DNA of 64,000 nucleotides from Acidimicrobiia bacterium (GTDB taxonomy: Bacteria > Actinomycetota > Acidimicrobiia > Spongiisociales > ZC4RG35): contig JANQOU010000011.1 of assembly GCA_028285585.1 (NCBI GenBank), positions 62,001-126,000 of the forward strand, written 5' to 3'. Positions 43,152 through 51,655 of the stretch are shown here, piece after piece. Under the pieces are notes generated by a model. That model had not been told where the DNA came from. It saw only the letters and a list, made by a program, of their open reading frames with translations, and made no database searches. How positions within the stretch are numbered: the first letter of the stretch is position 1; each line of letters begins with the position of its first letter. The translations under genes were made by a program, and so were the position numbers.

Positions 43152-44291
43152 ATGAGTTCCAAAGATCGCGCGGCTGAAGCCTTCGCCTCGGTCGAAGCAG
43201 AGCTGAGAGACATCTCACGATGGATGTACGAGAACCCGGAGACTGCCTACGAGGAGCACGAATCGTCCGCCCGGCTCTCCGAGTTCCTCGGCGCCAACGG
43301 CTTCGAGGTCGACTACCCGGCCTACGGGTTGGAGACAGCATTCGAAGCCAACACCGGAAGCGATGGCCCGCGGGTTGTCATCTGCGCGGAATACGACGCC
43401 TTGCCAGAAGTCGGCCACGCTTGCGGCCACAACATCATCGCTACCTCTTCAGTTGGAGCCGGAGTGGCCCTCGCCGGCCTGGCTGAGGACCTCGGCATAA
43501 GAGTCACGGTGTTGGGCACGCCTGCCGAGGAGGGTGGCGGAGGCAAGATCGAGCTGATCGAGGCCGGGGCCTTCGAAGACGCCGCCGCGTCGATGATGAT
43601 CCACCCCAGCCCCAGGAATCTCGCCGATCCCAGGCTTCTCGCCGCCGACGGCATCCTCGTCGAGTTCCACGGCAAGACTGCCCACGCTGCAGCCACACCA
43701 GACCAGGGACGCAACGCCCTCGACGCATTCGTCCAGGCCTACAACAGCATCTCGACGCTTCGTCAGCAGTTCGAGCCCGGCGACCGTGTTCACGGGATCA
43801 TCGAATCCGGCGGAGCCGCTGCAAATGTCATCCCCGACTACACCCGATCCAACTGGATAGTCAGGGCGGAGACCGCAGCACGCTTCGACGAGCTGCAAGC
43901 GAAAGTCATCGCCTGCTTCGATGCAGCCGCAGTGGCAACGGGCTGCACCGTGGAATACGGGGGCACCAGGAAGCCCTACACAGATCTCGTCTCCCACCCA
44001 CTGCTCACCGAATTGTTTGCAGCCAACGCCAAGGCCATAGGCCGGCCGATGCCGACTTTCGCGGAGGTCGGCGAGAAGACGTACGCCTCTTCGGATATGG
44101 GGAACGTCAGCTACGTCGTGCCTTCGATCCACCCCTCGGTGCGGATTGACACCGACGCGGTGAATCATCAGCCTGAGTTCGCAGCATCAACGATCACACC
44201 GTCGGGCGAGATGGCGCTGCGCGACGGAGCACTCGCCATGGCGGGCACCATCATCGACATGGCCGAACAGGAGGTATGGGACCAACTATGA
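43152..44291 (+). CDS. M20 family amidohydrolase/peptidase, copy 1
   Basis: A 379-residue M20D-type metallohydrolase. Metal ligands: Cys91 and His93 in GHACGHN, Glu126/Glu127 in GTPAEEGGGGK, His151 in MMIHP, and His in AVNHQPEFA near the C-terminus. The dimerisation lid domain (HGKTAHAAATPDQGRNALDAFVQAYNSI) is intact. The frame runs open far upstream through the sugar-transferase region, but similarity starts at MSSKDRAAEAF; TACGCT lies 7 nt before that ATG, suggesting a leaderless start. Family members hydrolyse N-acyl amino acids, indole-amino-acid conjugates or p-aminobenzoyl-glutamate. Located upstream of a peptide ABC transporter. Confidence 0.88.
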   Translation: MSSKDRAAEAFASVEAELRDISRWMYENPETAYEEHESSARLSEFLGANGFEVDYPAYGLETAFEANTGSDGPRVVICAEYDALPEVGHACGHNIIATSSVGAGVALAGLAEDLGIRVTVLGTPAEEGGGGKIELIEAGAFEDAAASMMIHPSPRNLADPRLLAADGILVEFHGKTAHAAATPDQGRNALDAFVQAYNSISTLRQQFEPGDRVHGIIESGGAAANVIPDYTRSNWIVRAETAARFDELQAKVIACFDAAAVATGCTVEYGGTRKPYTDLVSHPLLTELFAANAKAIGRPMPTFAEVGEKTYASSDMGNVSYVVPSIHPSVRIDTDAVNHQPEFAASTITPSGEMALRDGALAMAGTIIDMAEQEVWDQL

Positions 44292-45421
44292 GCCACAAGG
44301 ACACCGCACAAGAGGCATTCGACGCCATCGAGGCAGATCTACAGCGGATCTCCCGCTCGTTGTTTGACAACCCCGAGACGGCCTATCAGGAATTCGAGTC
44401 TTCCCGCCTTCTCGCCGAGTTCATCGAATCCCAGGGCGTCGAGGTCACCTACCCGGCCTACGGGTTGGACACTGCATTTGAGGCCACCGCCGGAACCTCC
44501 GGCCCTCGGGTGGTGATCTGCTGCGAGTACGACGGGCTGCCTGAGGTCGGACAGGCCTGCGGCCACAACATCATCGCGACCGCGGCTGTCGGAGCAGGCT
44601 TGGCCGTGGCACCCGTCGCCGACGAGCTGGGAGTCCGAGTGACGATCCTCGGCACCCCGGCTGAGGAAGGCGGCGGGGGCAAGATCCAGCTGCTCGAAGC
44701 AGGGGCCTTCGAAGACGCCGCCGCGTCCATGATGATCCATCCCTTCCCCACCGACATCGTCGACAAGTCGTTCCAGGCTGCCCGCGGCTTCATCGTCGAA
44801 TTCACGGGGAAGGAGTCTCACGCCGGATTCGCTCCCCATCTCGGAGTCAACGCTCTCGACGCCTTCGTCCAGGCATATATGAACGTGGCGACGCTGAGAC
44901 AGCACTACCTGCCGACAGACCGGACCCACTGCATCATCAACCATGGCGGGGACGCCCAAAACATCATCCCGGCGTACACGTCATCGACGTGGGGCATCAG
45001 GGCCGCCACCGGCGAGCGGCTTGAAGAGCTGGTGGCGAAGGTCACCGCATGCTGGGAGGCTGCGGCGAGCGCCACCGGTTGCGAGCTCAAAGTCACCCCC
45101 GTCGCCGAGCCCTACCTCGACGTCAAGACCAACCCGGCCATGGCAGAGCTCTATCAGGCCAACTCCGAATCACTGGGCAGGCCGATGCCGAGAGAAGAGG
45201 TCGTCGAAGGCGGCTCGACCGACATGGGGAACGTCAGCCAGGTGGTGCCTTCGATCCATCCCATGGTTGCGATCGACGCACAGGGTGCGGTGAACCATCA
45301 GAAGGAGTTCGCCGCCGCAACCGTGACCGAATCCGGGAACCTGGCCATTCGGGATGGTGCGCTTGCGATGGCGTTCACAATCATCGATATGGCGGACCAA
45401 GACATTTGGGGCACGCTCTGA
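44288..45421 (+). CDS. M20 family amidohydrolase/peptidase, copy 2
   Basis: A 377-residue paralogue of the preceding gene, clearly collinear with it and with all metal ligands at the same positions (Cys91, His93, the Glu pair in GTPAEEGGGGK, MMIHP, AVNHQKEFA). It differs at GQACGHN (Gln for His before the Cys motif) and in the substrate-facing lid (GKESHAGFAPHLGVNALDAF), so substrate ranges probably differ. ATG overlaps the previous stop by 4 bp. Tandem duplication beside the Opp genes suggests dedicated breakdown of imported acylated peptides or amino acids. Confidence 0.88.
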   Translation: MSHKDTAQEAFDAIEADLQRISRSLFDNPETAYQEFESSRLLAEFIESQGVEVTYPAYGLDTAFEATAGTSGPRVVICCEYDGLPEVGQACGHNIIATAAVGAGLAVAPVADELGVRVTILGTPAEEGGGGKIQLLEAGAFEDAAASMMIHPFPTDIVDKSFQAARGFIVEFTGKESHAGFAPHLGVNALDAFVQAYMNVATLRQHYLPTDRTHCIINHGGDAQNIIPAYTSSTWGIRAATGERLEELVAKVTACWEAAASATGCELKVTPVAEPYLDVKTNPAMAELYQANSESLGRPMPREEVVEGGSTDMGNVSQVVPSIHPMVAIDAQGAVNHQKEFAAATVTESGNLAIRDGALAMAFTIIDMADQDIWGTL

Positions 45422-45465
45422 CCTGAGGGTCTAGTCTCCGGCCACGCCCGGGAGAAGCGAGACAG

Positions 45466-46464
45466 GTGAGCCAAACGCAGAAGGTCCTCGAGGTGTCTGA
45501 CCTCGTAACGCAGTTCGACACCCCTGACGGGGTGGTCCACGCGGTCAACGGCGTCAGTTTCAACCTCAAGAAGGGCGAGTTCCTCGGAGTGGTGGGCGAG
45601 AGCGGCTCGGGCAAGAGCGTGACGATGATGTCACTGCTCAGGCTGATCCCGATGCCACCGGGAGAGATCGTCAACGGTGAGGCGGTCTTCGACGACATCG
45701 ACCTGCTCACCCTCGAGGTCGACGAGCTGCGCAACGTCCGCGGCGGAAAAATCGGGTTCATCTTCCAGGACCCGATGACCTCACTCAATCCGGTGCTGAC
45801 CATCGGCTACCAGATCATGGAGTCGCTGAAGCTCCACACGGACACCCCAGCGAAGGATCTCGAGGACAGGGCCGCCGCTCTAATCGAGCTGGTCGGCATC
45901 CCCGACGCCAAACAGCGTCTCAAGAACTTTCCCCATGAGTTGTCGGGAGGAATGAGGCAGCGGGTCATGATCGCAGTGGCCCTGGCATGCGACCCACAGC
46001 TTCTGATCGCCGACGAGCCGACGACAGCCCTCGACGTCACCATCCAGGCACAGATAATCGACATCGTCAGGGATCTGCGCGACAAGCTCGGCACGGCGCT
46101 GATCTGGATCACGCACGATCTCGGGGTGGTGGCCGGCCTGGTCGACCGGGTCCTCGTCATGTACGGGGGCCAGATAGTCGAAGAGGCCGAGGTCAACGAG
46201 TTGTACGCCAAACCCCAGCACCCCTACACGAAGGGCCTGCTCGGGTCACTTCCCCGACTGGACCAGAAAGGCCAGGACCTGGTCAACATCCAAGGCCAGC
46301 CCCCCAGCCTCTACACCAAGCCCTCCTCCTGCTCTTTCGCCCCGCGATGTGAGTACGCATACGACAAGTGCTGGGCGGAGAACCCGCAGTTGGACGCGAT
46401 ATCGGACAGCCACTCCGTGGCGTGCTGGTGGGACATGGACAACGAGAGGCCTCGCTATGGATGA
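45466..46464 (+). CDS. Peptide ABC transporter ATP-binding protein (DppD/OppD type)
   Basis: A 332-residue ATPase: Walker [16 protein letters not shown]-loop [12 protein letters not shown], signature [15 protein letters not shown], Walker [15 protein letters not shown]-loop ITHDLG. The C-terminal oligopeptide-transport extension ends with the four-Cys pattern ([15 protein letters not shown] ... ACWW) that in relatives binds an Fe-S cluster. GTG start; TAGTCT upstream may be a -10. It pairs with the second ATPase, whose start overlaps by 8 bp. Confidence 0.93.
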   Translation: MSQTQKVLEVSDLVTQFDTPDGVVHAVNGVSFNLKKGEFLGVVGESGSGKSVTMMSLLRLIPMPPGEIVNGEAVFDDIDLLTLEVDELRNVRGGKIGFIFQDPMTSLNPVLTIGYQIMESLKLHTDTPAKDLEDRAAALIELVGIPDAKQRLKNFPHELSGGMRQRVMIAVALACDPQLLIADEPTTALDVTIQAQIIDIVRDLRDKLGTALIWITHDLGVVAGLVDRVLVMYGGQIVEEAEVNELYAKPQHPYTKGLLGSLPRLDQKGQDLVNIQGQPPSLYTKPSSCSFAPRCEYAYDKCWAENPQLDAISDSHSVACWWDMDNERPRYG

Positions 46465-47476
46465 ACGAGCAGCGGAAGTCGACGTGACCAGCAACGGGGC
46501 CAATTCGGAGGTGCTGGTCAGCGTCAGCGACATCAAAAAGCACTTCCCGATCACCAAGGGGCTCTTCGGCAGGCAAGTCGGCGCGGTCCGGGCAGTGGAC
46601 GGAGTGAGCTTCGACATCTACCGGGGCGAAACCCTCGGCCTGGTGGGCGAGTCAGGCTCGGGCAAATCGACAACCGGACGCGTCATCCTCCAACTCGACG
46701 AGGCCACCGAAGGCACCGTGAGCTTCGAGAACAGAGATCTGACAGAGATGAGCGGCTCCGAGGTCCGCCAGCTTCGGCCCCGCATGCAAATGGTATTCCA
46801 GAACCCCCACGCCTCTCTCAACCCGAGGATGACTGTGGGCACCATCATTGGCGAGCCGTTGGTAGAGCACCGCCAATCGAAAGGCGACGAGCGCCAGGCT
46901 CGGATCGACGAGCTGCTCAGCCTCGTCGGGCTCGAGCCGAAGCACGCCAACCGCTACCCCCACGAGTTCTCCGGCGGGCAGCGACAGCGAATCGGAATCG
47001 CCCGAGCCATCGCGCTCAACCCCGACTTCATCGTCTGTGACGAGCCGATCGCAGCGTTGGACGTCTCGATTCAGGCTCAGGTGGTCAATCTCCTCGAGGA
47101 TCTCCAAAACGTCCTCGGGCTCACCTACTTGTTCATCTCACACGACCTGTCGATGGTGCGGCACATCGCCGACCGGGTAGCCGTCATGTATCTGGGCAAG
47201 ATCATGGAGCTGGCCGACGTAGACGATCTCTACAACACCCCGAAACACCCCTACACACAGGCGCTGCTGTCGGCGGTCCCTGTGCCCGACCCCGAGGTCG
47301 AGGCGACCCGCCGGCACATCATCCTGGAAGGTGACATACCGAGCCCGGCCAACCCGCCACCCGGATGCCCTTTCAACACCAGGTGCCCGATCGCCCAGGA
47401 TCGCTGCCACCAGGAGGTTCCCGAGTTCCGCGAGCTGGCCTCGGGGCAGTGGGTCGCCTGCCATTTCGCCGAATAA
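46457..47476 (+). CDS. Peptide ABC transporter ATP-binding protein (DppF/OppF type)
   Basis: A 339-residue partner ATPase: Walker [17 protein letters not shown]-loop [16 protein letters not shown], signature [15 protein letters not shown], Walker [19 protein letters not shown] (Ile-Ala where Thr/Val-Ser is usual), H-loop ISHDLSMV, and the C-terminal Cys motif [17 protein letters not shown]. The [21 protein letters not shown] opening is typical of the F-type subunit. Start is at ATG 46457 inside the end of the D-type gene. Confidence 0.93.
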   Translation: MDERAAEVDVTSNGANSEVLVSVSDIKKHFPITKGLFGRQVGAVRAVDGVSFDIYRGETLGLVGESGSGKSTTGRVILQLDEATEGTVSFENRDLTEMSGSEVRQLRPRMQMVFQNPHASLNPRMTVGTIIGEPLVEHRQSKGDERQARIDELLSLVGLEPKHANRYPHEFSGGQRQRIGIARAIALNPDFIVCDEPIAALDVSIQAQVVNLLEDLQNVLGLTYLFISHDLSMVRHIADRVAVMYLGKIMELADVDDLYNTPKHPYTQALLSAVPVPDPEVEATRRHIILEGDIPSPANPPPGCPFNTRCPIAQDRCHQEVPEFRELASGQWVACHFAE

Positions 47477-47512
47477 CCGGGTCGTTAGCAACCAAACGAG
47501 ACCCCCAGTTAC

Positions 47513-47543
47513 TTGCGCCCAACCGCTCGACTGGTGTTAAGTT
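47513..47543 (+). promoter_or_regulatory. Possible promoter for the substrate-binding protein gene
   Basis: TTGCGC (47513-47518) and TAAGTT (47538-47543), the latter preceded by TGT as an extended -10, are 19 bp apart, about 50 bp before the lipoprotein start. Spacing is long, so this is tentative. Confidence 0.3.
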
Positions 47544-47551
47544 TCTCTGTG

Positions 47552-47574
47552 ATGCCGGACGTTCGCTCCGGCAT
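47552..47574 (+). other. Intercistronic hairpin before the binding-protein gene
   Basis: ATGCCGGA and TCCGGCAT form an 8-bp stem with a 7-nt loop, ending two bases before the GGAGGAG ribosome site of the substrate-binding protein. No T run follows. A processing or stability element that lets the binding protein outproduce its ATPases is plausible. Confidence 0.45.
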
Positions 47575-47591
47575 ATGGAGGAGAAAACTCT

Positions 47592-49394
47592 ATGAAAAGA
47601 ACCAAATGGTTGGCGTTGTTTGGCGTGCTCGCCCTATTGCTTGCAGCCTGCAGCCCATCCGAGCCGAGTGACACCACGACGGCTCCGCCTGCAACCGAGG
47701 CCCCTGGCACCACAGTCGGCGGCCCGGATCCGACGGAACCGTCCGGTATGGAAGCCGGCTCTGGTGGCGAGCTCCTGATACTTCAGTGGCAGGCACCGTC
47801 ACAGGCCAACACCATGCTGTCCTCGGGCACCAAGGACCTGCTTGCGGGTTCGATCGTGCTCGAGCCCTTGGCACGAGTTGCCCCTGACGGCTCGTTGGTC
47901 CCGACCCTTGCGGCCGAGATCCCAACGGTTGACAACGGTGGCGTGGCCGCGGACTTCTCATCGATCACATGGACCCTCAAAGAGGGGATCGTCTGGTCTG
48001 ATGGGAGCCCGTTGACCACGGATGACTTCCTGTTCACGTACGAGTACTGCTCGGACGAGCTGACTGGTTGTCAGGCCGACTTCAGCAAGGTGGCCAGCAT
48101 CGACATCGTGGATGACCACACGATGACGCTCAACTTCACTGAGCCCAAGCCGTATCCGTTCGACGAGTTCGTCGGTTACACCGAGCCGGTGATCCAGCGG
48201 GCTCAGTTCCAGGACTGCGTCGGCGAGCAGGCCAGTGCCTGCACGGACCAGAACTTCATGCCGATCGGCACCGGCCCCTACAAGGTGGTCGACCTGAGGC
48301 CTGAGGACACGGTTGTCTACGAGTACAACGAGCTGTACCGCGGCGTGCCCGATGGCAAGCCGTTCTTCGGCTCTGTCACCATCAAGGGTGGCGGCGATGC
48401 CGAGGCAGCTGCTCGTTCCGTGTTGGAGATCGGTGAGGCCGACTACGGCTGGAACCTTCAGGTTGCGCCCGAGATCCTGCTGCCCATGGAGGCAGCCGGC
48501 AACGGTGTCATCCTCTCCGGGTTCACCACCTCCGTTGAGCACATCAACCTGAACCAGACCGATCCGGAGACCGGATCAGAATGGGCGGCAGATGGCTCAG
48601 GCAACCACCCGATCCTGTACCAGAACTTCCCGTTGGCCCAGGCTCTGTCCCTGGCGATCGACCGTGACGCTCTGGTAACCGTTGGTTATGGGCCCACTGG
48701 CCAGCCGACTTGCACGCTGTGGCGAGTTGGTGAGCAGGCCTCAGCCAACCAGGACTGGTGTCTGACCAGAGACGTGGCGGCGGCCAACCAGATCCTCGAT
48801 GATCTCGGTTACGTCGACACCGACGACGACGGCATCCGTGAGACCGACACTGGTCTTCCGCTCTCGTTCACCTATGTGACCTCGACCAACGCAGTGCGTC
48901 AGTCGAACCAGGCCATTGTCAAGGAGAACTGGGCAGAGATCGGCGTCGATGTCGAGATGTCCAACGTCGATGCGGGACTGTTCTTCGACGGCACCAGCGC
49001 CAGCGGTGTCTCGATCTGGCAGTTCCCCTCGGACATGGAAATGTTCACCAACGGTGCGACATTGCCTGACCCGGCGAGCTACCTGTTCGGATGGGTAACG
49101 GACGAGATTCCGACGGCCGCACTCGGTTGGCCCGCCAGTGGCAACATGCCGCGCATGAGCGTCGCCGAGTACGACGAGACTTGGAAGGAACTGTCGCAGA
49201 CAGCTCCAGGATCAGCCGGCTACAACGAGCTGGCCTGGAAGCTCCAGGATCTCATGGTCGAGAGTGGTGCCGTGATCCCGTTGATCCTCCGTGCTGACGT
49301 GTCGGCGATTTCGTCCGACATCCTCGGCTTCGGTGTCCTCAACGGCTGGGACTCGGAGTACTGGAACATCCAAGACTGGTACCGAGAGGGCTAA
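47592..49394 (+). CDS. Peptide ABC transporter substrate-binding lipoprotein (SBP family 5)
   Basis: A 600-residue binding protein. Lipobox LLAAC with lipid-modified Cys20, then a Thr/Pro-rich spacer (about 25-55) that lifts the domain through the wall. The SBP_bac_5 fold shows ITWTLKEGIVWSDGSPLTTDDFLFTYEY, FMPIGTGPYKVVDLRPEDTVVYEYNELYRG, FPLAQALSLAIDRDALV and GVDVEMSNVDAGLFFDG. Six or more Cys in the mature part hint at disulfides. A strong GGAGGAG is upstream and a strong terminator downstream, so it is probably the most abundant product of the operon. Confidence 0.92.
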   Translation: MKRTKWLALFGVLALLLAACSPSEPSDTTTAPPATEAPGTTVGGPDPTEPSGMEAGSGGELLILQWQAPSQANTMLSSGTKDLLAGSIVLEPLARVAPDGSLVPTLAAEIPTVDNGGVAADFSSITWTLKEGIVWSDGSPLTTDDFLFTYEYCSDELTGCQADFSKVASIDIVDDHTMTLNFTEPKPYPFDEFVGYTEPVIQRAQFQDCVGEQASACTDQNFMPIGTGPYKVVDLRPEDTVVYEYNELYRGVPDGKPFFGSVTIKGGGDAEAAARSVLEIGEADYGWNLQVAPEILLPMEAAGNGVILSGFTTSVEHINLNQTDPETGSEWAADGSGNHPILYQNFPLAQALSLAIDRDALVTVGYGPTGQPTCTLWRVGEQASANQDWCLTRDVAAANQILDDLGYVDTDDDGIRETDTGLPLSFTYVTSTNAVRQSNQAIVKENWAEIGVDVEMSNVDAGLFFDGTSASGVSIWQFPSDMEMFTNGATLPDPASYLFGWVTDEIPTAALGWPASGNMPRMSVAEYDETWKELSQTAPGSAGYNELAWKLQDLMVESGAVIPLILRADVSAISSDILGFGVLNGWDSEYWNIQDWYREG

Positions 49395-49420
49395 ACACCT
49401 GATCAGTACATGAAATGAAA

Positions 49421-49453
49421 GGGCCTCTCAGGGGAACCTGAGAGGCCCTTTTT
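49421..49453 (+). terminator. Strong intrinsic terminator inside the opp operon
   Basis: GGGCCTCTCAGG (49421-49432), loop GGAA, CCTGAGAGGCCC (49437-49448), then TTTTT. A perfect 12-bp GC-rich stem with a U tract, between the binding-protein and permease genes: partial read-through would give excess binding protein over permease. Confidence 0.92.
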
Positions 49454-49493
49454 GGTTAGTGTGACGACCTTGCTACTGGGAAAGCGCTGAGAA

Positions 49494-50513
49494 GTGGGCA
49501 CGTACATCCTTCGCAGAACCCTGTTCGCCATCCCCACGCTGGTTCTGATCAGCCTGATCATCTTCGCCATCCTCGATCTGGCACCCGGCGACCCAACCTC
49601 CCAGCTCCCACTGACCATCCCCGACGAGGTCAAAGAGGCGATCCGAGAGGCCCTCGGGGTCAACGACCCCTTCTTCGTCAAGTGGGTCAAGTGGATGCGC
49701 CTCATGTTCATCAACGAGCCGCTGAACATCATCGACTCCATGTTCGGAACCTGCATCGGCGACTGTGAGAACAGGGCCCGCATCGTCTCCTGGTCCTCCC
49801 GCTCGGCCGCGATGGACACCATCTATCAGAGGCTTCCCCAGACACTCTGGGTTCTCGGCCTCGCCTTCGTCTTCGGCACTCTGATCGCCGTCCCCGTCGG
49901 CATCATCTCCGCCTACAAGCAGTACTCGGTCTTCGACAACGTCGGAACCTTCATCACGATGCTCGGCTACTCGGTCCCGACCTTCTTCACGGGGCTGCTT
50001 GCCATCGTGATCTTCAGTGTCTGGCTCGATTGGTTCCCCTCTTTCTACGACACCACCCACGTCGTCGACTGGACCAGTTGGGAGAGCATCTGGTACCAGT
50101 TCGAGCAGATGGTCATGCCTGTCACGGTCCTGACGCTGTTCAACGCCGCTGCCTTGAGCCGGTTCACGCGGGCATCCGTGCTCGACAACCTCAACGAGGA
50201 TTATGTCCGCACCGCTCGGTCCAAAGGTGTGGCCGAGAACCGAGTCGTCATGACCCATGTCATGAGGAACAGCATGATCCCGGTGGTCACCCTTATTGCA
50301 CTGTCGATTCCGGGCATCTTCGCCGGAGCCATCATCACCGAGCAGATCTTCCGGATCAACGGACTCGGCCAGCTCCTCATCGTCGCCATCGGCCAGAACG
50401 ACGTCCCGATGGTCCAAACCCTGACATTTATGTTTGCCTTCTTGATCGTGGTGTTCAATCTGATCGCGGATATCACATATGGTGTCCTCGACCCTCGAAT
50501 CAGGTACGACTGA
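49494..50513 (+). CDS. Peptide ABC transporter permease (DppB/OppB type)
   Basis: A 339-residue integral membrane protein with six main helices. YILRRTLFAIPTLVLISLIIFAIL at the start and the EAA loop (LDNLNEDYVRTARSKGVAENRVVMTHVMRNSMIPVVTL) that docks the ATPase are conserved, as is the C-terminal DPRIRYD. Compared with DppB there is an extra ~60-residue stretch after TM1 with a Cys pair (GTCIGDCENR). GTG start with GAGAA upstream. Confidence 0.93.
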   Translation: MGTYILRRTLFAIPTLVLISLIIFAILDLAPGDPTSQLPLTIPDEVKEAIREALGVNDPFFVKWVKWMRLMFINEPLNIIDSMFGTCIGDCENRARIVSWSSRSAAMDTIYQRLPQTLWVLGLAFVFGTLIAVPVGIISAYKQYSVFDNVGTFITMLGYSVPTFFTGLLAIVIFSVWLDWFPSFYDTTHVVDWTSWESIWYQFEQMVMPVTVLTLFNAAALSRFTRASVLDNLNEDYVRTARSKGVAENRVVMTHVMRNSMIPVVTLIALSIPGIFAGAIITEQIFRINGLGQLLIVAIGQNDVPMVQTLTFMFAFLIVVFNLIADITYGVLDPRIRYD

Positions 50514-50525
50514 CAAGGGATCCCC

Positions 50526-51467
50526 ATGGCAACGACGCAGGAACGCAGCGAGCAGCAGCTAGAGATCGTCGAAGAGTCTCAAGAGAGATTCCGGTCGCTA
50601 AGCCAGGATGTCTGGCGTCAGTTCAAGCGGCACAAAGGAGCGCTGATCGGCCTGGTCATCCTGGCCATCATCGTCATCCTCACGCTCCTCGGGCCCATCT
50701 TCTACCCCCAAGACCCGTTCGCACTAGATGTCCCCAACGCCAACGCCGGCCCCTCGGCCGAGCATCCATTCGGCACTGACAACCTGGGAAGAGACGTCCT
50801 CGCCCGTGTGATGGTCGGAGGGCGGATCTCATTGTCGGTTGGCTTTGCCGCGATGATCTTCGGAGTCTTCATCGGCACCGCGGTGGGTGTGCTGTCCGGC
50901 TTCTTCAAGCGTCTCGACGGGCCGCTGATGCGAATCACCGACTTGTTCCTCGCGCTCCCGATCCTGCCGCTGCTCCTCGTGGTCATCATGCTGTTCCGCG
51001 AGCCGTTGCGTGAGGCCTTCGGGCCCGAGCTGGGCATCTTCATCCTGGTGGTGTTCATCATCGGGGTGACCAGTTGGATGACCACGGCACGCGTGGTTCG
51101 TGGCGATGTCTTGTCCATCAAAGAAGAAGAATTCGTCATGGCGGCCCACAGCATCGGGACCCGCAAGCGCAAGGTGATGACCCGCCACATCGTGCCCAAC
51201 GTGCTCAGCCCGGTCATGGTCTCCGCCGCCCTCGGGGTTGCCGTGGCCATCCTCACCGAGTCGGCCCTCTCATTCCTCGGCCTGGGGTTCCCGGCAGACT
51301 TCCCAACATGGGGCCGCCTGCTCTTCGACGCCAAGGACTACCTCCAGCTCTCCCCGATGAGAGTCATCTGGCCGGGAGTCATGATCTCGCTGACAGTGAT
51401 GAGCGTGAACTTCATCGGCGACGGTCTCCGCGACGCCCTCGACCCCAAACTCCGCAGCAAGGGCTAA
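50526..51467 (+). CDS. Peptide ABC transporter permease (DppC/OppC type)
   Basis: A 313-residue permease: N-terminal OppC segment (DVWRQFKRHKGALIGLVILAIIVI), HPFGTDNLGRDVLARVMVGGRISLSVGF, EAA loop (VLSIKEEEFVMAAHSIGTRKRKVMTRHIVPNVLSPVMV), and the closing LSFLGLGFPADFPTWGRLLFDAKDYL ... DGLRDALDPKLRSKG. It starts 12 bp after the B-type permease and completes a five-part transporter (D, F, A, B, C) preceded by two M20 hydrolases. Confidence 0.94.
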   Translation: MATTQERSEQQLEIVEESQERFRSLSQDVWRQFKRHKGALIGLVILAIIVILTLLGPIFYPQDPFALDVPNANAGPSAEHPFGTDNLGRDVLARVMVGGRISLSVGFAAMIFGVFIGTAVGVLSGFFKRLDGPLMRITDLFLALPILPLLLVVIMLFREPLREAFGPELGIFILVVFIIGVTSWMTTARVVRGDVLSIKEEEFVMAAHSIGTRKRKVMTRHIVPNVLSPVMVSAALGVAVAILTESALSFLGLGFPADFPTWGRLLFDAKDYLQLSPMRVIWPGVMISLTVMSVNFIGDGLRDALDPKLRSKG

Positions 51468-51483
51468 CCCCCCCCCTACCTGC

Positions 51484-51604
51484 AACCTCAGGTAATACGG
51501 CCCGTATATGGGCCCTATAGCCTCGAGTTCGCGCCCGTTGGTGAGCACGCTTTGTGCCAACCTGAGGCTATAGCGACCGTATTTGGGCGTTATTGCCTGA
51601 GGTT
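51484..51604. repeat. Pair of 46-bp imperfect palindromic repeats (REP/BIME-like)
   Basis: Unit A (51484-51529) and unit B (51559-51604) are each 46 bp, both beginning AACCT and ending in GTT. Unit A and the reverse complement of B match at 36 of 46 positions; the direct alignment matches at 33 of 46, because each unit is itself roughly palindromic. The 29-bp spacer holds a small hairpin (GCAC-GCTTT-GTGC). The whole 121-bp block could fold as one large cruciform. It lies between the permease gene and the MerR promoter and may also end opp transcription. Confidence 0.7.
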
Positions 51605-51617
51605 CGCAAAACGGGGG

Positions 51618-51648
51618 TTGACTCTCCCCTGGGGGGAGACGGAAGGAT
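51618..51648 (+). promoter_or_regulatory. MerR-type promoter/operator with 19-bp spacer
   Basis: TTGACT (51618-51623) and AAGGAT (51643-51648) are separated by 19 bp holding the dyad TCTCCCC-TGG-GGGGAGA (51623-51639). This is the classic over-long spacer twisted into register by MerR proteins. The ATG follows eight bases after the -10. Confidence 0.75.
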
Positions 51649-51655
51649 TGGGAAT

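Noticed and set aside
42342-44291. A 649-residue open frame that would fuse an unknown N-terminus to the first M20 hydrolase
   Set aside because: Its first ~270 residues are the shadow of the sugar-transferase gene in another frame; M20 similarity begins at MSSKDRAAEAF (43152).
49473-50516. A 347-residue minus-strand frame opposite the OppB-type permease
   Set aside because: Asp/Glu/His-rich shadow translation; the plus frame is an unambiguous permease.
51484-51604. CRISPR-like repeat
   Set aside because: Only two diverged copies, inverted relative to each other, with one spacer containing a hairpin; no cas genes.
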